From the NCBI GenBank assembly GCA_024196135.1, contig JAMQCK010000557.1, positions 1-20,006 on the forward strand: a stretch of DNA of 20,006 bases, read 5' to 3'. Below the pieces are notes generated by a model. The model was given only the letters and a program-made list of their open reading frames with translations. It had not been told where the DNA came from and did no database searches. The DNA is from Pleurotus ostreatus/Saccharomyces cerevisiae fusant. Its lineage: Eukaryota; Opisthokonta. A program made the translations under genes and the position numbers. Position 1 is the first letter of the stretch. Each line of letters opens with the position of its first letter. Below, in pieces: positions 1 through 10,208 of this stretch.

Positions 1-455
1 GAGGTCGGCTTTCAGCGTCGCAATTTCGTCTCGGCAATGCGCACAGCGGGAGTTACAGCAACGTGTGTGAGCCGCAAGTAAGGCAGGGTCTATATTCTCG
101 CTGCCGGGGGCATGTACGTGTTCGACAGATTCCTTCAGACCGGCGAGAAAGTGGTTGTGCCCCAAAGCGGAGGCAAGCCTCTGGTGGAGTTTCCGAGCAG
201 TCAGAGGGGCCATAGACGCTAGTATTGCACTTGTAATGATGTACTTAGGCCCGACCGATGCGAAATAGGTAGCGTATTTGCTGGTCGCGCGCGGTTATGG
301 TCGACGTCGGGGTCAAGCACAGGTGCGCGCGCTGATGTCATCATCGTCTGTCATCATTCCGCCATGCGAACTTGCTCGTCTATCCAGTGACCCGCGTGCT
401 TGTCTTTCATCTGGAAAATGCAACGTACTGAGGACACTGATGTACTCCATAAATG

Positions 456-555
456 TGTGGAGTCAAAACTCACACATCCTTCAATAGCTTTTTTCCAGTG
501 GACTTTTATTGCATCAGAAATTCAATACGAAAATACGAGAATATTTGACTCCACA
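456..555. repeat. 12-bp perfect inverted repeat enclosing an AT-rich core
   Basis: TGTGGAGTCAAA at 456-467 is the exact reverse complement of TTTGACTCCACA at 544-555. The 76 bases between them are AT-rich, unlike the surrounding GC-rich DNA. The left arm also overlaps a local hairpin: ATGTGTG (453-459) pairs with CACACAT (471-477) and AGT (461-463) with ACT (468-470), leaving one bulged G and a CAAA loop, followed by a T-run at about 491-496. The arrangement resembles a very small MITE-like element or a cruciform. I see no clear target-site duplication and no open frame inside, so the mobile-element reading is only a possibility. Confidence 0.4.
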
Positions 556-2695
556 GAACATCGGACTGATTTATTGGACTGCGCATTGGACACTCCTTGG
601 AGCGCTAAGAGATGCGGCGGAAGCTGGGATAGATGCGGAAGGCGGAACCTGGCCAACAATGGAGGTCAACACGACCAAATAAGCCGTTTGATCGCGGGCG
701 CATGCCCACCCCCAGTACTCTGGCCTCGAACTCCGCGACAGAATGTGACCGCGGAAAGTACTCGGCAATTGCCGATACTCGTCGTCGGCTGTTCTTGTCA
801 GGTACCCTCCTCTTCCTCCTCCTTCACCTTGCCTATCTCATGGCTGCCTCTTGATCCCAAACAGGTCTTCGCGAGAATAGCAGGGTACCGTTGCCGTTTG
901 TGTAGAGTGCTTGTGCTCCTTGAATCATCTCATCCAGAAAGTTCCCTGACCCACTTAATCCGACAGTTACTGGACGAAACAGCAGCGTAGGCCGAGCCCG
1001 AGCAGGTCCTGGCTAAACGGAGTCTATCTACTCATCCTTCCTACACACAAAGCGGCCCGTTCTGATTCTCCATTCCCTCGGTACTTCAGCCACCTGAGGT
1101 TGCTGGTGCACTCTCCCCATGGACTTCCGGAGGCGGGGACCTCGTCGATGAAATATGCGCTCTTGACCCCGAGCTGGGTCGAACTCGTCACAACTACCGC
1201 GCGGGGTTCTTACCTGTTCTTACTCAATGTTCGAAGACTGCCTCGCCCTTCACGTCGTCTGGGCCTACCCCCGCTTCGTGCTCGCCCTCGGTGGCGTGTC
1301 GCAGGCTGTCGACCACGCGCTCGCGACCGACTCTGTCGCATGTCATACTGATACTTGTCGTTGATCTTCGTTCAAGGACCGGACCCCTCGTTCCTCGTGA
1401 CTCGGCTCGAGTACCCTCGGCGCCGGAACTATGCATATTAACTTTGCCTACTCTCTGCCGTCGACCATCGTCGCATGCGTCGAGCGCTGCTGCTGGACCT
1501 ACATCGCCAGGGGACAGGTACGCACGTTCTTCGATGGACCAATACCTACGTGGGTCCCAGTGCCCTCTCAAACCCTTCGAAATACCGCTACTGGACTCAC
1601 GGCTTTTCGTTAGCTGATGGATAACACTTCAGAGACGCGTAGATGCACACGGTCGGGCGAAGCTACACGAGAGACCCCCGTGATGATATCAAAGAGTAAG
1701 GGCGTCCTCACGCGGACCATCTTTTTGACCCACGAATGCAACGCGTATTTGCTGGACGTTCTTCCGGGGCCGATGTTGCAGTACAGCCCAATGGACCCTC
1801 GAATACTACTGACTGAAAGGACCCAGGTGTATTGCGTGTTGGATGTGCTATACACAAGGTATAGACGAAGCCTATCGTAATACCCTGAGATCTAGCCGCT
1901 CACCATTGCCTTAGGGTCACCCCACATACAGCGCTCGCGCGTCCTAGACCACAAACTTTTCCTTGAGCGCTCAAATGCGGAATAGCGAGACTTCGACCGC
2001 CGGGTCCTGCTCTCGACTCATGTTGTAAGGTAAAGGCTGTGAACGATCCATTGGCGTCAACGATTTCGCACTGATTATACTCGCGTTCGACAATGTGCGT
2101 TGAGTAGGCGTCTCGCGCTGCGACCTTTCCCGCCCTTCTCGCGGACGTTGCTAGGATCGATTTTACACGATACGCTGCATCTTCCGTGCCCCTCGCGCCT
2201 TGCTTCTGTATCTCCGAACCTTCCAACCGCGGGACGCGATTGTGTGCGCAGAGGCATGGTTCTAGGTGCGCCGATCAGCTTACGAACTGTGACGATGTCA
2301 CCCAGGAACTCAGTCCAGCTTCAACATGGACGCTTGCACCCTGATGGGTGTGAATTTTGTGAGCCTCGCGCATTGTCGCGTTGCCACAACCGCACCCTCT
2401 GATCGCTTCACCAGCGCTGCTCGGACACTCATCCGCTTTGCTGCCGCGATGTCTGGGAGCGACCGTGTCTGCAGAGGTTGCTGCCAACGTTGGTTTACTA
2501 TCATGTGCAATCGAGCTTCCTCGCGGCGACGAACGCTGAAACATCTTCGAGCGACGAGCAGTGGTCAGCCTTCCCATTCGACCGCGCGGGTCCGAGACAT
2601 TGACCTCTGAATGCATTGAAAGGCGGTCGATTGCGTCGGGCGATGGGAGAGTCAGCCGATGCGCCTGCCGACGCGCGCTCCACGAGGGCGCGATG

Positions 2696-2712
2696 GATCT
2701 CTTGCAGAGATC
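2696..2712. repeat. 7-bp palindrome (GATCTCT-tgc-AGAGATC)
   Basis: A perfect 7-bp inverted repeat with a 3-nt spacer lies about 165 bases before the TATA box of the zinc-finger gene. Its size and symmetry would fit a dimeric regulator site, but no specific factor is recognised and it could be chance. Confidence 0.3.
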
Positions 2713-2873
2713 TCGCATTTGGTTTGAGCCCACACGGCACCAATCTGTCCGGGTTTTCAACCGTACGCGATCACTGATAACCGCATGAGCAGACCAGCGA
2801 CTGGTCCATCACCGGACACACTCGGCATCAGATGGGGAAACATAAAGAAGTGGGCTGGTCACCTCGCAAGGCC

Positions 2874-2887
2874 ATTGGTATATATAG
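2874..2887 (+). promoter_or_regulatory. CCAAT/TATA core promoter of the zinc-finger gene
   Basis: ATTGG (an inverted CCAAT box, 2874-2878) is directly joined to TATATATAG (2879-2887). The TATA box lies about 70-78 bases before the ATG at 2957. That spacing and the + orientation fit the downstream gene and support its start codon. It is the clearest TATA box in the window. The abutting CCAAT and TATA elements are closer than usual, so the CCAAT part is less certain. Confidence 0.6.
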
Positions 2888-2956
2888 AGGGCCTGCTTCG
2901 AGGCTCGGGACGATAACCTGCCACCGCAATTTCGCGAGCGCCCCTCCACCCGAACC

Positions 2957-4107
2957 ATGTCCTTGCTCTCCCTCCCCATCCACTCTCTGCAGTACGCAGA
3001 GATCGTCGTCAGAAGCACTGACCCGGACCTGGACCTGAATGCATTGTCCTTCTCCGTGCGGCCCACTGCTCCCCCAGGTGCGCCCGTCCCCCGCACGTCC
3101 TTCGGGATGAATACTTAACGTCTCTTTTCAGCCATGTCTTTGACGTCTATGGCCAATGTCGACGTCAAGGTGTCCACCGTGCGCGACGCGTCCGGGACGT
3201 ACCTCTCCATTTCCCTCGGACAGCCTGATGAAGGTGCGCCACTCTTTTTCCGTGCTTTTCCCAAGCTAACCTTTTCTTAGAGGGCGCGCAGAACTCGCTT
3301 CCGATCGCGTATGGTGATCGTTCGAGCTCGTCGCGGTCGTCACCCTCGTCGTGGAGTGGCTGCACCCGTAAGCACCTCGGTACCTTCCCCGCACGGCTCG
3401 ACTTGACGCCGCTGTCAGCAGAGCCTTACTACAAGGAGTACAAGGAAATGTTTGGTCGTCAAAACCTCCCCATGGACTGCGATGAGGGGTTCATTGGCTC
3501 TTTGAATAGTACGTCCTCGTACCTGCATGCGTGCACACGTCCACTGACATTCTACCCAGTGCCGCCAGGGTCTTGGCCTGTCAACGACGGAAACTATTCC
3601 GACACGTCTGCATCTGGCCTTCCCTCTTCTGGGCCAATGGGATACTACCACCGCTCCTCATTCGACGAGTTCCCATCGCCCCCGTCCTCGGCGTCGTCCT
3701 GCACCCATCTGTCTGACACGGAGACCACCTTCGCATACTCCCCGGAGGACCGCATGGTCCCAGGCGCGCATTCTTCCATCCATCCCCCGAAGCTGCAGCG
3801 CTCCCGCTCTGCGACGTCCTACCCCACGTCGAAAATTCTCCCCGTCACGCGACCGAAGCGCACCGCGCTCAAGTGCGAGTACCCGAACTGCGACGCCCAC
3901 TTTTCGCGCCAGCACGACCGCTTGCGGTAAGTCCAGCATGACTGACCCCGCGCCTCAATCATGAGACTGATTTTTCCATGCAGACACGAAGTGAACAAAC
4001 ACGGTCGCAAGTGCGAGTGGACATGTGATGTCTGCCGACGCTTTTTCTCAAACGCTTCGACGCTCGAGCGACACCGCTGCACCGGCACTCCTCCGTCTGA
4101 CTGGTGA
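2957..4107 (+). CDS. C2H2-type zinc-finger protein, probable transcription factor
   Basis: Six exons: 2957-3077, 3132-3233, 3281-3367, 3419-3508, 3560-3926, 3984-4107, giving 296 residues. All junctions are GT..AG and the frame closes exactly at TGA 4105-4107. The first about 230 residues are Ser/Pro-rich and probably disordered (for example PSPPSSASSCTHLSD), as in many fungal regulators. A basic stretch (RPKRTALK) leads into the fingers. Finger 1 is C239-x4-C244-x12-H257-x4-H262, a canonical C2H2. Finger 2 is C270-x2-C273-x12-H286-x-C288, a C2HC variant. The intron at 3927-3983 splits finger 1 just before its first His. The introns at 3368-3418 and 3509-3559 are each 51 nt with no in-frame stop, so an unspliced reading is also open. 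The likely role is sequence-specific DNA binding in the nucleus, by family; the target genes cannot be told from sequence. The nearest neighbour, the MICOS gene, is convergent. Confidence 0.82.
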
Positions 4108-5245
4108 GGATCATACGGTGTGCCACAAAATCTGTATTCTAGCGCCTCGATGTGCATAGTGTATACCCTATTCTCGGATTGGTACATACCATGGTTATTT
4201 TGTTTCTTGGATGAAGGAATTTTATGTAGTGTTATACCTCTGTCGTGTATTACGGAATGGAAGCTCTCAAAGGTCTCTCAAGTCAGCGAGCTTCAAGCGC
4301 GCGAAGCCAGGTATCACCAAGAATTCTCCCTCACAAGAGGCGAAAACTCAGCGAAGCCGTCCGCGCGTACGAAAGGGCTCGCGAATATGGCGAGTACGCC
4401 GGAATAGTATAGATGCCTTGTCCCATGTCCCAAAGTTTAGCGACATGCATACGACATGTAATCGTCCAATGAGGCGCTGTCGAAGGCCGACACGGAGGTA
4501 AGCGATGTTCTGAAGCAATCAGACCACCTGCAGCGCTGTGGCATCTTTCTCGCGCGATAAACAGGCGCACTTGCTTATCTTGGTGAACGCGCCTGAGAAG
4601 CGTCGGGCGTTCCCCTGCCTGAGACGGGTTGATCTTCAACATCGGGCGGGCGCATCACGGACAAGCGGGGCGGGGGGATGAACAGTTCAGCCCGCGGACC
4701 GCACAGAGGGATCGGCGCGGACATATCTTCCTTCTTCTTCATTATCCTGTGGCTGTTCACACGGACATGAGGTACCCAAGGCGCCTGATACGAGGTGGCA
4801 CAATCATACCTGAGGGAGGCATGTGATACGCATAATCGACGACGATACGCATGGTGCAGGACAGCGATACTGAACGGCAGCAGCTATGACCTTCGGTAAA
4901 TCGCCACTCGTCGGAGGAGTCACAGCCAACGCGTTGGGACCGGGTAGTCCGTTCGATCACGCCACTGATGCAGTATATTCGCGAGGACGAGCCGATGCGA
5001 GAAGCAGTCGACCTGGTTCAGGGACGAGAACATACGTCCATTTGCGGTCTACAAAGCAGCGAATACGGCAAGTAGACTCAGCACGGTCAAATGGCCAGGG
5101 AATCTACCTTCGTGAGTCCAGACGTATGCGATGAAACTCGGCGATTACTGGCTTTGAGAGGCAGACTCCGAACCCACATCGTAACTTGCAGTACGCATGG
5201 AAGACCGGATGGGTAGTGTCATTGAGGCTGTCTAAGGATCGTTCA
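4108..5245. other. Intergenic region between convergent genes
   Basis: The first about 150 bases (to about 4260) are T-rich and probably hold the 3'UTR of the zinc-finger gene. The zinc-finger gene and the MICOS gene both end into this region. Short overlapping frames on both strands have no protein-like character. A 7-bp inverted repeat (CAGGCGC 4562-4568 / GCGCCTG 4589-4595) is the only local structure I noted, and it may be chance. No tRNA, repeat array or transposon sequence is visible. Confidence 0.55.
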
Positions 5246-6201
5246 TTATACGCGCCTACTCGAAGACTTGACCTCTTCAGCCTTCTTCTCGACCTTGTCC
5301 TCCGCCGCGGCGGCAGTCTCCCGGACCTTGGCCTCAGCATCTTCCGCGACAGCACGAGCCTGCAACTTGACTTCCTCGGCCCTAGCCTTGGACCAGCCGA
5401 GTGCCTCCTTCAGTTTCAAACCCGTCGCCGACTGTGCTGCCTCGACCGCAGCGAGTACACCGTCGCCCACCTTTTCCCGCCCAGACTCGGTGGCGTCCTT
5501 GAGCCGCTGCCAGGTCATCGCAGAGTGCGCATTCGCGATCGCGTGCTTCTCCGCGAGCGTGGGGAAGTACGTCTCCTCGAGGGACGCGCCGTATGCGGAG
5601 ATGTTCGCGGAGGTGTGGGGGAGGAAGTAGTTCATGGAGCCGACGAGGAAGGCCGGGGGAATGACGAAGCGCGTAAGGAGCGAGCGGTTCCGTGTGAGGA
5701 TGGACCCTGTGAGGGTAGCAATCCCGACGTAGAGCAGGGCGGGGGTCATGGCTTCATCCGGGGCCGCGAGCGCCTTGACGCGGTCTGGGTCTGGTGAGAA
5801 ACATGGAAAGGAGCAAGGCATGCGACGTACGTTCAACTGCTTTCTCGATGCCTATCCACTTGGAGACAACACCCTGGGCCTGCGCCTGGATGTTGCGCAC
5901 CGTCTGCGTCGCGGCTCTCCGGGCAATCCCGATCTCCTTCTCGAGCGGCAAGGGCTCGTCGATGAGTTCAAGGGTAGTTGGGGGTTGAGGGTAAATTGGC
6001 AGCTATGCATCGATTGTTAGGTTCCTCGTAGCAAGTGAGAACATAACTACGCACCTTTTCGCGCTCACCAGTCGGTGTGGCGAGCACGACCGCGGAGGCC
6101 GCCAATGTTGCTGCAAACGCTCTAGGCGGCTAAGAACGTCAGAAATTGTAACATACAGCTTTGTGCGACAGACATACAGGCCGTATCCGCGCTCGGAACA
6201 T
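5246..6201 (-). CDS. MICOS complex subunit MIC26/MIC27 (apolipoprotein O-like)
   Basis: Four exons read leftward: 6201-6178, 6129-6055, 6002-5831, 5784-5246, giving 269 residues and ending at TAA 5246-5248. The family is recognised from the block LPIYPQPP..LIDEPLPLEKEIG, about residues 34-57, then DEAMTPALLYVG followed by two hydrophobic segments at about 105-121 and 129-146. This is the hairpin by which ApoO-like proteins sit in the mitochondrial inner membrane at crista junctions. The N-terminus (MFRARIRP, then an Ala-rich stretch) fits a mitochondrial targeting sequence. Residues from about 175 onward form a long charged Ala/Glu/Lys helix, probably coiled coil or amphipathic. The third intron has two possible acceptors 6 nt apart (ending at 5791 or 5785), which would add or drop two residues (PD). 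The longer intron is preferred because 40 nt is very short here. Whether it is the MIC26 or MIC27 orthologue cannot be told. Confidence 0.82.
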
Positions 6202-6511
6202 GGTGAGATGATGAGGTCGACGTGACGCTCGACGACGAGCAGAACTTCGGGAACGCCCGTGACAAGCAGGGTCAAGTAACGATAAGATAACGAACGGACA
6301 AACAAACTTTGTTTGTTCGCCCTTTACTTCCAGAAAAGGTAGTCATCATTGGGACATGGCACTAGTCAAGCCTACATAGTAATAGTACAGACAGATAGTG
6401 ATAGATATATACTTAGACTCGAATGAATGGTATACAAGATTTAGGCAAGAAAACGAAGGGGTAGTGTACACGCGCTCGATCGCGCAAAAAGACTGAACCT
6501 CTAAATGACCA
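6202..6511. other. Promoter of the MICOS gene and 3' flank of the methyltransferase
   Basis: This is a 310-base AT-richer gap. It lies upstream of the MICOS gene start at 6201 and downstream of the methyltransferase stop, both genes running leftward. It holds a doubled GATA motif at 6281-6290, and a small hairpin AACAAAC-TTT-GTTTGTT at 6301-6317. No open frame of interest is present. Confidence 0.6.
6281..6290 (-). promoter_or_regulatory. Tandem GATA sites upstream of the MICOS gene
   Basis: GATAAGATAA on the + strand (TTATCTTATC in gene orientation) gives two GATA-factor core sites 80-90 bases upstream of the MICOS ATG. Fungal GATA factors bind such cores, but the motif is short and the role is inferred. 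Confidence 0.35.
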
Positions 6512-8399
6512 TCAAACGGGGACGAACTCTAGCAAGCCCTCCTCGCCCGCCTCCATCCACTCTACAAACTTCCAGCCCGTCTTCTCGCTATACTCCCGTC
6601 AGCACTTTGCACCGACGCACGTTGAGAGGGAACAAACATACCCCAGTTCAATAAACTCGTCCAACGTGCGCTCCTTCCCGTTGACCTGGATGAGCATATT
6701 GATGTCCTGGCGGAACGGTCGGGTGTTTGCCGCGCCATAGCTCGGTAGTAGCGGCTCGGGCGCCTGCATCGCATCTGCGCGCCCGAGGCGGCGCGCAACG
6801 GGCGGCAGCACGTAATCGTGAATAAGCAGTCGGCTAGTGGGTTTCGTCGCGGCGCGGATGTTCTGCAGGATCTTGATCGACTCGGCGTCGGGCCAGTCGT
6901 GTCTGAGCGTGTCGCAGGTAAGACCGAGGGCACAGCATAGCGGGAAAAATCAAGCGACGCACAGGATATGCTTCACGTAGTAATATTCGCAACCGGAAAC
7001 TGGGGACTGCTTGAAGAAGTCGATGGGCACGAAACTGACATTGCCTTCGGGTAGGTTTGTCTTCCAGTACTGCATAGACGGATAAGAACCGCGGATGACG
7101 CGCGAGAAGAGCCGATAGGAGTCGGACTCAGGACGACAAACATACCTCAGGCCCCTGCGCGACGACTTCCGGCGCGTCCTGCACGATCACCTTCATGTGC
7201 GGGAACGCGCGCACGACGTCCATAGTAGCGTGGCCTTTGCTGCCGCCGACGTCGACTATTGTGGCGCCTTGTGGTGCGGTATGCCATGGGTATACTGCCA
7301 TAGGGTTAGCGAATCCCCGGAGCATTGTTGTATGATGTAGGCACCTTTAGAGAGCATAGCGCGACCCCCGATGCAGCTCAGGCCTGCCATCGCCTTTGCG
7401 AATCGCTGTAAGGCAGTCAGCGCCACGAATTCACGATATAACGATAAGACGAACCTCACAGCGAAATTTGCCCTCCGGCTGTAGTCATTGTTGAGCGAGG
7501 AAAGAGAGAATGGATACTATGAGGCGTACCGTGTCGGTCTGGCCGAATACTGGCCGGCCGTAAAAGTGGTCATAAGTGCAGTCTTGAGGAAGGTACGAGC
7601 GTCCCTTCTTGGGGTCTCGTAAGACTTCGCTCAGGTGTAGTGCTGAAGGGGCGGTCTCGTCGACACTACAGATGAGTTAAAGCGCGTAGACGGATGAATC
7701 GGCTTTCTGCTCACGCTCGCCCGACCAGACTGCAGACGGGGTCTTCTGATAGTAGCTTCATTGATAGGCGGTTGTTCGTGAAGACGTTGGGGTATACTGG
7801 GCAGGATCGATTGTTTAGCAACTGTAAATTGCGAGGCGCGCGGCGGGCGCACCTTCGCTAAAGCAATGTGATGTGGCGAGGACACGCAGGACGCGTGCGA
7901 GCTTCCCCGCTTCTATACCGGTCAACTTGGAGAGTTCGTCGACGTGCATGCCTTCCGGCCTGCTGAGCAGGTGATCGGCGACGCGAGCGTCGATGACCGT
8001 CCGTATGCACGCAATATCAACATACTAAGCGACAGGTTAGTCGCGCCACATATATGAGAGAGTGGTCGAAGCGTACGGCGTATGCTTTCTGTCGAGACGT
8101 CAGATGCCACATTCGTGCTTCCCGAAGCAGCGAAGACTCACGTTGTGCATGTTACCCTGTGGTGTAGCGACAGTAGCGCAGAGCTGCGCGCAGGCAGCTT
8201 CGATGGTCTTCACAGCCGTTCGTAAGCGGGCCGTGCTCTTGTCGGGGTCGTCGAAGGGGCCCGGCTCGGTGGACTCCAGTGTGGGTACAGCGTGCCCTAC
8301 AGCTGCGTATTCAGAGACGACGACCTTCACCGCCGCCGAGATCATGTCTGCGAGTGCGGTGACATGGAAGTTAGGGTTGGCTTTCGGATGAGCGGCCAT
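6512..8399 (-). CDS. SAM-dependent O-methyltransferase (COMT-type, fungal)
   Basis: Eleven exons read leftward: 8399-8142, 8088-8077, 8024-7853, 7796-7715, 7665-7530, 7478-7455, 7405-7345, 7294-7146, 7069-6963, 6902-6642, 6587-6512, giving 445 residues and ending at TGA 6512-6514. The N-terminal part (to about residue 230) is the dimerisation/winged-helix type domain (for example HVDELSKLTG, ATSHCF, NNRLS). The Rossmann fold carries SAM motif I, VDVGGSKGH (262-270). L-H335-D-W-P-D matches the catalytic-base motif of plant caffeate-type O-methyltransferases. The protein should transfer a methyl group from SAM to a hydroxyl, probably of a phenolic or polyketide-like small molecule; the substrate cannot be read from sequence. 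The second exon is only 12 nt (KAYA) and the sixth 24 nt (PEGKFRCE), each flanked by good splice signals and needed for family-like sequence. The ATG at 8399 is chosen because the upstream open frame (to about 8531) does not look like this family. No biosynthetic backbone gene lies nearby. Confidence 0.86.
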
Positions 8400-8475
8400 C
8401 GGTTCGGGCGGGCTCTGCGCGCGGCACTTCTCCTTCGTGGCGGAGGGAGGAACTCGCCAAAAGTCGCGCTGCCGG

Positions 8476-8484
8476 TATATAAAG
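8476..8484 (-). promoter_or_regulatory. TATA-like element upstream of the methyltransferase
   Basis: The sequence is TATATAAAG on the + strand, reading CTTTATATA in the orientation of the methyltransferase, about 80 bases upstream of its ATG at 8399. The spacing suits that gene. However, the motif is more canonical in the + orientation, so it could also drive a rightward noncoding transcript. Confidence 0.35.
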
Positions 8485-8614
8485 CGCTCCAGCAGGAACT
8501 GCACGGGCGACGTCTCGGGCGGGATGGCCATTGTTGTCGTGCAGCGGGGCGGTTTCCCGTCTTGTAAGAGAGCGAGCGTTGGGGGATGTCTCGCCCGCGA
8601 CCTTGTCCTTATAT

Positions 8615-8630
8615 CGAGGCCCGAGACACG
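8615..8630. repeat. 16-bp exact repeat, copy 1
   Basis: CGAGGCCCGAGACACG occurs here and again at 14572-14587 in the same orientation. Each copy lies upstream of a leftward enzyme gene: about 216 bases before the methyltransferase ATG and about 730 before the hydrolase ATG. A shared 16-mer by chance in 20 kb of GC-rich DNA is uncommon but not impossible. Confidence 0.35.
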
Positions 8631-10208
8631 CGCGTGCAGATTTCATACTGGGCACAAGGCCCGGAAATCCGCGAGAACAAGGGCGTGGGAGCGAGGAAAG
8701 ACAATAAGAGGAAGCCGTCGCCATCACCAGGAGACAATAACGCGTGATAAGCGTGGCCGAGGGACGCCGGCGTGGAGTGAATGAGGAGCTAGCTTCGAGG
8801 AAAGGCATCGATATAGGATTTCAACAATAGAGGGCTCAGTAACATGAACTTGAAGACTGTACTCGAGGCGCTGATCCATTCTTCCCTCCGTGGTGGGAGT
8901 TCGGGACAAGCGCCCGCCTTCCTTTGTTCCATTTGGCTCCGGCCCTTTGTGGCGTCATCGCCACGTGCCTTTTTGTTACGGCCTGTCTCTTCAACAACGA
9001 CTGCGACGACGGATTGCCTGGAAACGCAGCTAGTCGTTATCTTTTATTGTCTCGCTCGATATAAGGTGCGCTGTGATTGAAGCTGATGGTTCAACAGTTC
9101 TCCAGGTGCCGCAAGCCGGAAAACCATAGCCGACACCGCTGGCGCGCGCGTCCTCTCAGTCAGAATGTCGAGGCATACTAAGTTCATGACGCTGACAAGG
9201 CCCAATGAAAGTCATGCTTGCGGCAACAAAGAATTTAACGTGCACGAATCTGCGGGACGAGCGACAGCCTGAACGAGTCTTGCAATCCCAACTACAATCG
9301 TGACCTCCGACGACATCAACCTCCTCTCCTGCTGCTTCAACTTATGCCGACAGAATAAGAGTACGTTATCTCTCGGGAAAGAAATTTCTCGCTCTACTTC
9401 TTTGCTGTCTGGCTCTGCTACACTCCACTGAAAACGACGGGCTGCTGGTCTTGAACTACGATGAGTGCCAACGTCTTGGCGCGTCGCGAACCCCCAACAG
9501 GACCCCAATCATCCTTGGCTCTCGTCCGGGAGACCGAGACTCCTAGCCCGTTAGCTTTCATCGGTGATGTGCAAATTCGGACGAACTTCACGATCAACCG
9601 AACTCGCGCCCTTCACGGACCTTTGATTTCAGCCTAGCCCCCCCAATCGCGAGTAGATCTTCATACTACATGGCCATCACGAAGTCCAACGTTCACATAT
9701 ACATCCTCTTGCGATGCTTCCTTCCGTGGCGACCGTTCGTGGGCTAGTGGCTTCCAGGCGTCTCAGGGATCATGGGGATGATTGGTGGCACCGTTGAGCT
9801 TGTCAATCGGTAAGTTCATTCTACGAGCATCAGTGACCTGGCGTTCCAGCAAACTCATATCGCGCTGACGGATTCTGCGACAGCTCGCTACATTGACCTC
9901 TGGTGAACATGACGGTGCTGCGTGATCGTCAAGCAGGGAATCCCTCAAAGTTGAACGGCCGCTAACAGCGTTCTCCATACACGACACTCCGGTTTGGAAC
10001 GCTTCAGAAATCATGTGTGACCCATTAAAATCTAAGGGCATCCTCAGTTCCCACTTCTCTTGCCCAGCGCCGACGCAGTACTCCTCGATTTCGCCTTCAA
10101 GTCAGCGCCAACTTCCACGCCACCCGGACGCCACCGGCAGTTGCCGTCTAACACGTGACCCGGCCAAACAACACCCACAACCCAAACAAAACGATTACAC
10201 AACCACGC

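Larger units (their letters stand above)
1..2870. other. Gene-poor left flank, no supported gene
   Basis: No open frame here shows recognisable protein sequence or a plausible exon chain. The longest open stretch on the + strand (about 400-990) has no ATG at its start, mixed composition and no family resemblance. The frames around 1224-1617 and 2275-2760 overlap other equally long frames on the opposite strand, as expected in GC-rich noncoding DNA. What can be seen is an AT-rich patch near 440-560 with an inverted repeat, and a short palindrome at 2696-2712; both are listed separately. The block may be intergenic DNA or old decayed sequence; nothing in it decides between these. Confidence 0.6.
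8400..10208. other. Long intergenic region upstream of the methyltransferase
   Basis: No gene is supported. The open frame with a true ATG at 8844-9080 (78 codons) has no recognisable family. Noticeable sites are TATATAAAG at 8476-8484, a 16-base word at 8615-8630 that recurs at 14572-14587, GATATAAGG near 9057-9065, and CACGTG E-boxes at 8962-8967 and 10152-10157. From about 10100 the + strand becomes C/A-rich and G-poor, as in fungal 5' leaders, which points to the possible start at 10209. I saw no terminal repeats or transposase-like sequence. Confidence 0.5.

Noticed and set aside
400..990. 196-codon + strand open frame in the left flank
   Set aside because: No ATG at its start, no domain or motif, and it runs through the inverted-repeat element.
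4562..4595. CAGGCGC / GCGCCTG inverted repeat as a possible structured RNA
   Set aside because: Only 7 bp with a 20-base loop in GC-rich DNA; likely chance.
6301..6317. AACAAAC-TTT-GTTTGTT hairpin as a terminator or operator
   Set aside because: A weak 7-bp A/T-rich stem upstream of a eukaryotic gene; no specific role can be argued.
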